Assembly (NCBI GenBank): GCA_049301135.1
Contig: JBAQKP010000227.1
Location: 1-7,642, forward strand
From: JAYXXU01 sp049301135
GTDB taxonomy: Bacteria; Pseudomonadota; Gammaproteobacteria; Pseudomonadales; Moraxellaceae
Direction: 5' to 3'
DNA: 7,642 bases
The first letter of the stretch is position 1; the number at the start of each line of letters is the position of its first letter. This document shows, in pieces, positions 5,712 to 7,642 of the stretch. The notes under the pieces are model-generated. The model saw nothing but the letters and a program-made list of their open reading frames with translations. It was not told the origin of the DNA and did not search any database. The translations under genes were made by a program, and so were the position numbers.

Positions 5712-6485
5712 ATGTCTGACTTACCGTTGATCAAGTCGTCACTGATCGCGCTGCCGCCCAGTATGTCTGCCAGTCTGGTGCAGATCGCGGAGATTCGACA
5801 GCCGTTAATTTTGCTGACCCGTCATTCGATTCGTGAGCAGATGGCAGGGCAAGGCTTTGCCAGTTATGCGTTGCCGTTGACCGCACAAGGTCGCCAGTTG
5901 GCACAGGCGTGGGGGCGTCACTTGCTTGAACGCACCGGTCGCCAAGTGCACAGTTGTATCAGTAGTCCGATTCAGCGCTGTGTCGATACCGCCAATTTAA
6001 TGCTGGCGGGTCAGGCCGAGTTATTGGGCGTGCCGCTCGCAACATTGCCCACAGTCGCGCAGCATGATTTGTTGGTCGAGCCGGGTAGCTTTGTGCATGA
6101 CGTGCAGCAGGCAGGGCCATTGTTTTTACAACATGGGCCATTGGGGTTTATCAATGCATTCTTGCGCGAAGAAGTCGCGGGCATGAAACAGCCACAGCAC
6201 GGCGTGCATGATATTTTACAACTGCTCTATACACAATCACACGACGCGGCACGCCCCGCAGCAGATGGGATTCATCTGGCGGTCAGTCACGACACGATTT
6301 TGGCTGCGTTACTGGCCGTGATGGCACAGCAGCGTGCGATCACGTGGGCAGACTGGCCTGAGATGATGGAAGGCGTGTGGTTGTGGTTTGAGGGTGTGGA
6401 TTTTAGGCAGGCCACACTGCATTGGTTGTGGCGTGGCGTGCAGTATCAGCAGTCGATTAAGGACTTGATCGGGCAGCAAACCTAA
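5712..6485 (+). CDS. Histidine phosphatase superfamily protein
   Basis: A 257-residue cytosolic protein when started at 5712; the frame stays open upstream to an ATG at 5592. The phosphatase core is visible: TRHSIRE (36-42) carries the nucleophile H38 with R37 and R41, SSPIQRC (84-90) supplies R89, and SHD (192-194) supplies the second histidine H193 with D194 as probable proton donor. The HD pair and the RHxxR pattern resemble the acid-phosphatase branch (branch 2) more than phosphoglycerate mutases. E123 lies in a segment following a helix, as in other members. The usual RHG triad reads RHS. No signal peptide is seen, unlike many secreted branch-2 enzymes, and the substrate cannot be inferred. 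It is transcribed divergently from the FAD gene, with about 220 bases between the two starts. The family is sure; the exact start less so. Confidence 0.85.
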   Translation: MSDLPLIKSSLIALPPSMSASLVQIAEIRQPLILLTRHSIREQMAGQGFASYALPLTAQGRQLAQAWGRHLLERTGRQVHSCISSPIQRCVDTANLMLAGQAELLGVPLATLPTVAQHDLLVEPGSFVHDVQQAGPLFLQHGPLGFINAFLREEVAGMKQPQHGVHDILQLLYTQSHDAARPAADGIHLAVSHDTILAALLAVMAQQRAITWADWPEMMEGVWLWFEGVDFRQATLHWLWRGVQYQQSIKDLIGQQT

Positions 6486-6488
6486 CGC

Positions 6489-6505
6489 TTGGCGCGTTTC
6501 GCCAA
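6489..6505 (+). terminator. Weak hairpin after the phosphatase gene
   Basis: TTGGCG and CGCCAA pair as a six-base stem with a five-base loop, starting four bases after the phosphatase stop codon. The 3' side is followed by AA and then TCT, with no T tract, so intrinsic termination is doubtful. A second hairpin follows at 6531-6553. Confidence 0.25.
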
Positions 6506-6530
6506 AATCTGTACGCACCGGCTCTTGTAC

Positions 6531-6553
6531 ATGCTGCAAAATTCACGCAGCAT
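6531..6553. other. Hairpin ATGCTGC/GCAGCAT in the intergenic gap
   Basis: A perfect seven-base inverted repeat with a nine-base A/T-rich loop lies between the phosphatase and the monooxygenase-like gene, 31 bases before the latter's start. It has no T run. It could be an mRNA stability element, a factor-dependent stop signal or a protein site; the sequence alone does not decide. Confidence 0.3.
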
Positions 6554-6584
6554 CGGTCTATCCTAATCAAATGAGCATCAGTGA

Positions 6585-7517
6585 ATGTCTGTCAGCAGTA
6601 TGTTTGGACAAAATCTACGTTTGCCGGTGATTGCCGCGCCGATGTTTTTGGTCTCGGGTCTGGACTTGGTACAAGCCTGTTGCCAAGCCGGTATCGTCGG
6701 TTCTTTTCCAGCCGCTAACGCCCGCACGCTTGAGGATTTGCGTGATTGGCTCAGCCAGATGCAGGCATTTCAGCAGGCGCATCCCACCGCTGCGCCGTAG
6801 GCGATGAACGTGATTTTGCTCGATAAAATGAACGACCGTAAGGCTGAGGAGTTGGCGCTGGCCGAAGAATTCCAAGTGCCGGTGTTGATTACCTCGGTCG
6901 GCGATCCGACTGAGGCAGTGCAACGGGCGCATGCGTGGGGCGGTAAAGTCATTCATGATGTGGTGTCGATTCGGCACGCGGTCAAAGCCGCACAAGCCAA
7001 AGTCGATGGTCTGATTTTGGTCTGTGCCGGCGCGGGCGGGCATACCGGACAGCTGAATCCTTTTGCATTTGTGCCGCAGATTCGTGAGTTTTGGGACGGT
7101 CTATTGATCGTCGGTGGCTCGGTGTCGCAAGGTCAGACGGTGCGTGCGCTGGAGGTGCTCGGCGCGGATATGGCCTATATCGGTTCACGCTTTATTGCCA
7201 CCACCGAGTCGATGGCGTCGCAAGCCTATAAGCAGGTATTGCTCGACAGCCAAGCCAGTGATGTGGTGCTCAGTCCAGTGTTTTCCGGTGTTCCCGCGCA
7301 TTATCTCAAGCCGTCGATTGCGCTGGCAGGGCTTGATCCTGAGCATTACAGTGCAGAAGAGGTCAAAATCAAGAACATCAAAGCATGGCGTGATGTCTGG
7401 AGTGCAGGGCATGGCGTTGGCTCGATCCAAGACGTGATTCCAGCAGCGGATTTGGTGGAGCGTTTGGCGCAAGAGTACCAGTCGGCATTACAGCGGCCAG
7501 CATTTGGCACTGTTTGA
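6585..7517 (+). pseudogene. Nitronate monooxygenase-like flavoprotein gene with an in-frame amber stop
   Basis: The reading frame codes for a full-length (310-codon) FMN-dependent protein of the nitronate monooxygenase/2-nitropropane dioxygenase family, but codon 72 (6798-6800) is TAG. Before it lie APMFLVSG (18-25) and IVGSFPAANART (37-48). After it, counted through the stop, are AGAGGHTG (148-155), GGSVSQG (177-183) and the phosphate-binding GSRFIATTES (200-209). The stop follows AAP and precedes AMN, where relatives usually read PWAVN, so TGG to TAG is the simplest change. Nothing else is broken. It therefore reads as a recent pseudogene, a sequencing error or a readthrough gene. The split pieces are 6585-6800 (71 residues) and 6804-7517 (237 residues, ATG with only a weak GTAGG before it). 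The second piece lacks the N-terminal flavin-binding strand and is unlikely to work alone. The first ATG has no strong ribosome binding site. Confidence 0.85.
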
Positions 7518-7529
7518 TACTGTCAGATG

Positions 7530-7642
7530 TCAATCTTCCAGTGGATACAGCAGTTTTAGCTGTTGTTCCACTGCAAACATCCAGCCCGTCCACGTCGCGT
7601 CGGGCTGCCAGATCTGTTCGAGTAAGTCATGCGCGGTGGGTA
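7530..7642 (-). CDS. C-terminal end of an unrecognised protein (partial, 5' end off the right edge)
   Basis: The last 36 codons and the TGA stop (7532-7530) of a minus-strand gene that enters from the right edge. The visible residues include HDLLEQIWQP, a Trp-rich stretch (TWTGWMF) and the end VEQQLKLLYPLED. Codon use and the unbroken frame to the edge support a real gene. The amphipathic, Trp-rich C-terminus is not diagnostic and I do not recognise the family. It converges with the monooxygenase-like gene, with only 12 bases between the two stops, so no terminator fits between them. Confidence 0.55.
   Translation of the reverse strand, partial: PTAHDLLEQIWQPDATWTGWMFAVEQQLKLLYPLED

Noticed and set aside
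6615..7043. Minus-strand open frame of 142 codons opposite the monooxygenase-like gene
   Set aside because: It has no recognisable motif and mirrors a well-supported gene on the plus strand; long antisense frames arise from the codon bias here.

Overview
The window looks like a chromosomal segment of a mid-GC gammaproteobacterium. Gln-rich proteins and the gene set would fit a Moraxellaceae- or Pseudomonas-like organism, but this is inference and no marker gene settles it. There is no mobile element, RNA gene, CRISPR array or replication origin. Every stretch without a gene is under 300 bases; the longest is about 220 bases (5490-5711) and holds an operator and two candidate promoters.

Positions 1-5489 are a compact minus-strand gene set. 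In transcription order it runs: FAD-dependent amine-oxidase-like oxidoreductase, DUF1365 protein, SAM-dependent fatty-acid methyltransferase of the cyclopropane synthase family, a 117-base gap with its own promoter, DUF3833 lipoprotein, short-chain dehydrogenase, and a MerR-family regulator that runs off the left edge. The first three genes overlap each other by 22 and 17 bases. The last three are separated by only 14 and 22 bases. Similar gene sets are known from singlet-oxygen and light-stress regulons of proteobacteria (the RpoE/ChrR type), where they modify unsaturated membrane fatty acids, including furan fatty acid formation. Here the regulator is instead a MerR protein that carries the Wx9EH signature of B12-dependent light sensors (CarH/LitR).

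The main new observation is a shared operator. A 17-base inverted repeat, TTTTGT-N5-ACAAAA, occurs with perfect arms just upstream of the first gene (overlapping its start codon by one base) and again in the promoter of the DUF3833 gene. A degenerate third copy lies about 41 bases further upstream in the second region. This suggests that one protein, plausibly the MerR regulator encoded in the same gene set, controls both halves and so its own synthesis.

Positions 5592-7517 are on the plus strand. A histidine phosphatase gene (start placed at 5712) is followed by a nitronate monooxygenase-like gene. The latter is interrupted by one in-frame TAG exactly where the family normally has a tryptophan codon (TGG), while the rest is intact. 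At the right edge lies the last 36 codons of an unrecognised minus-strand gene, convergent with the monooxygenase gene.
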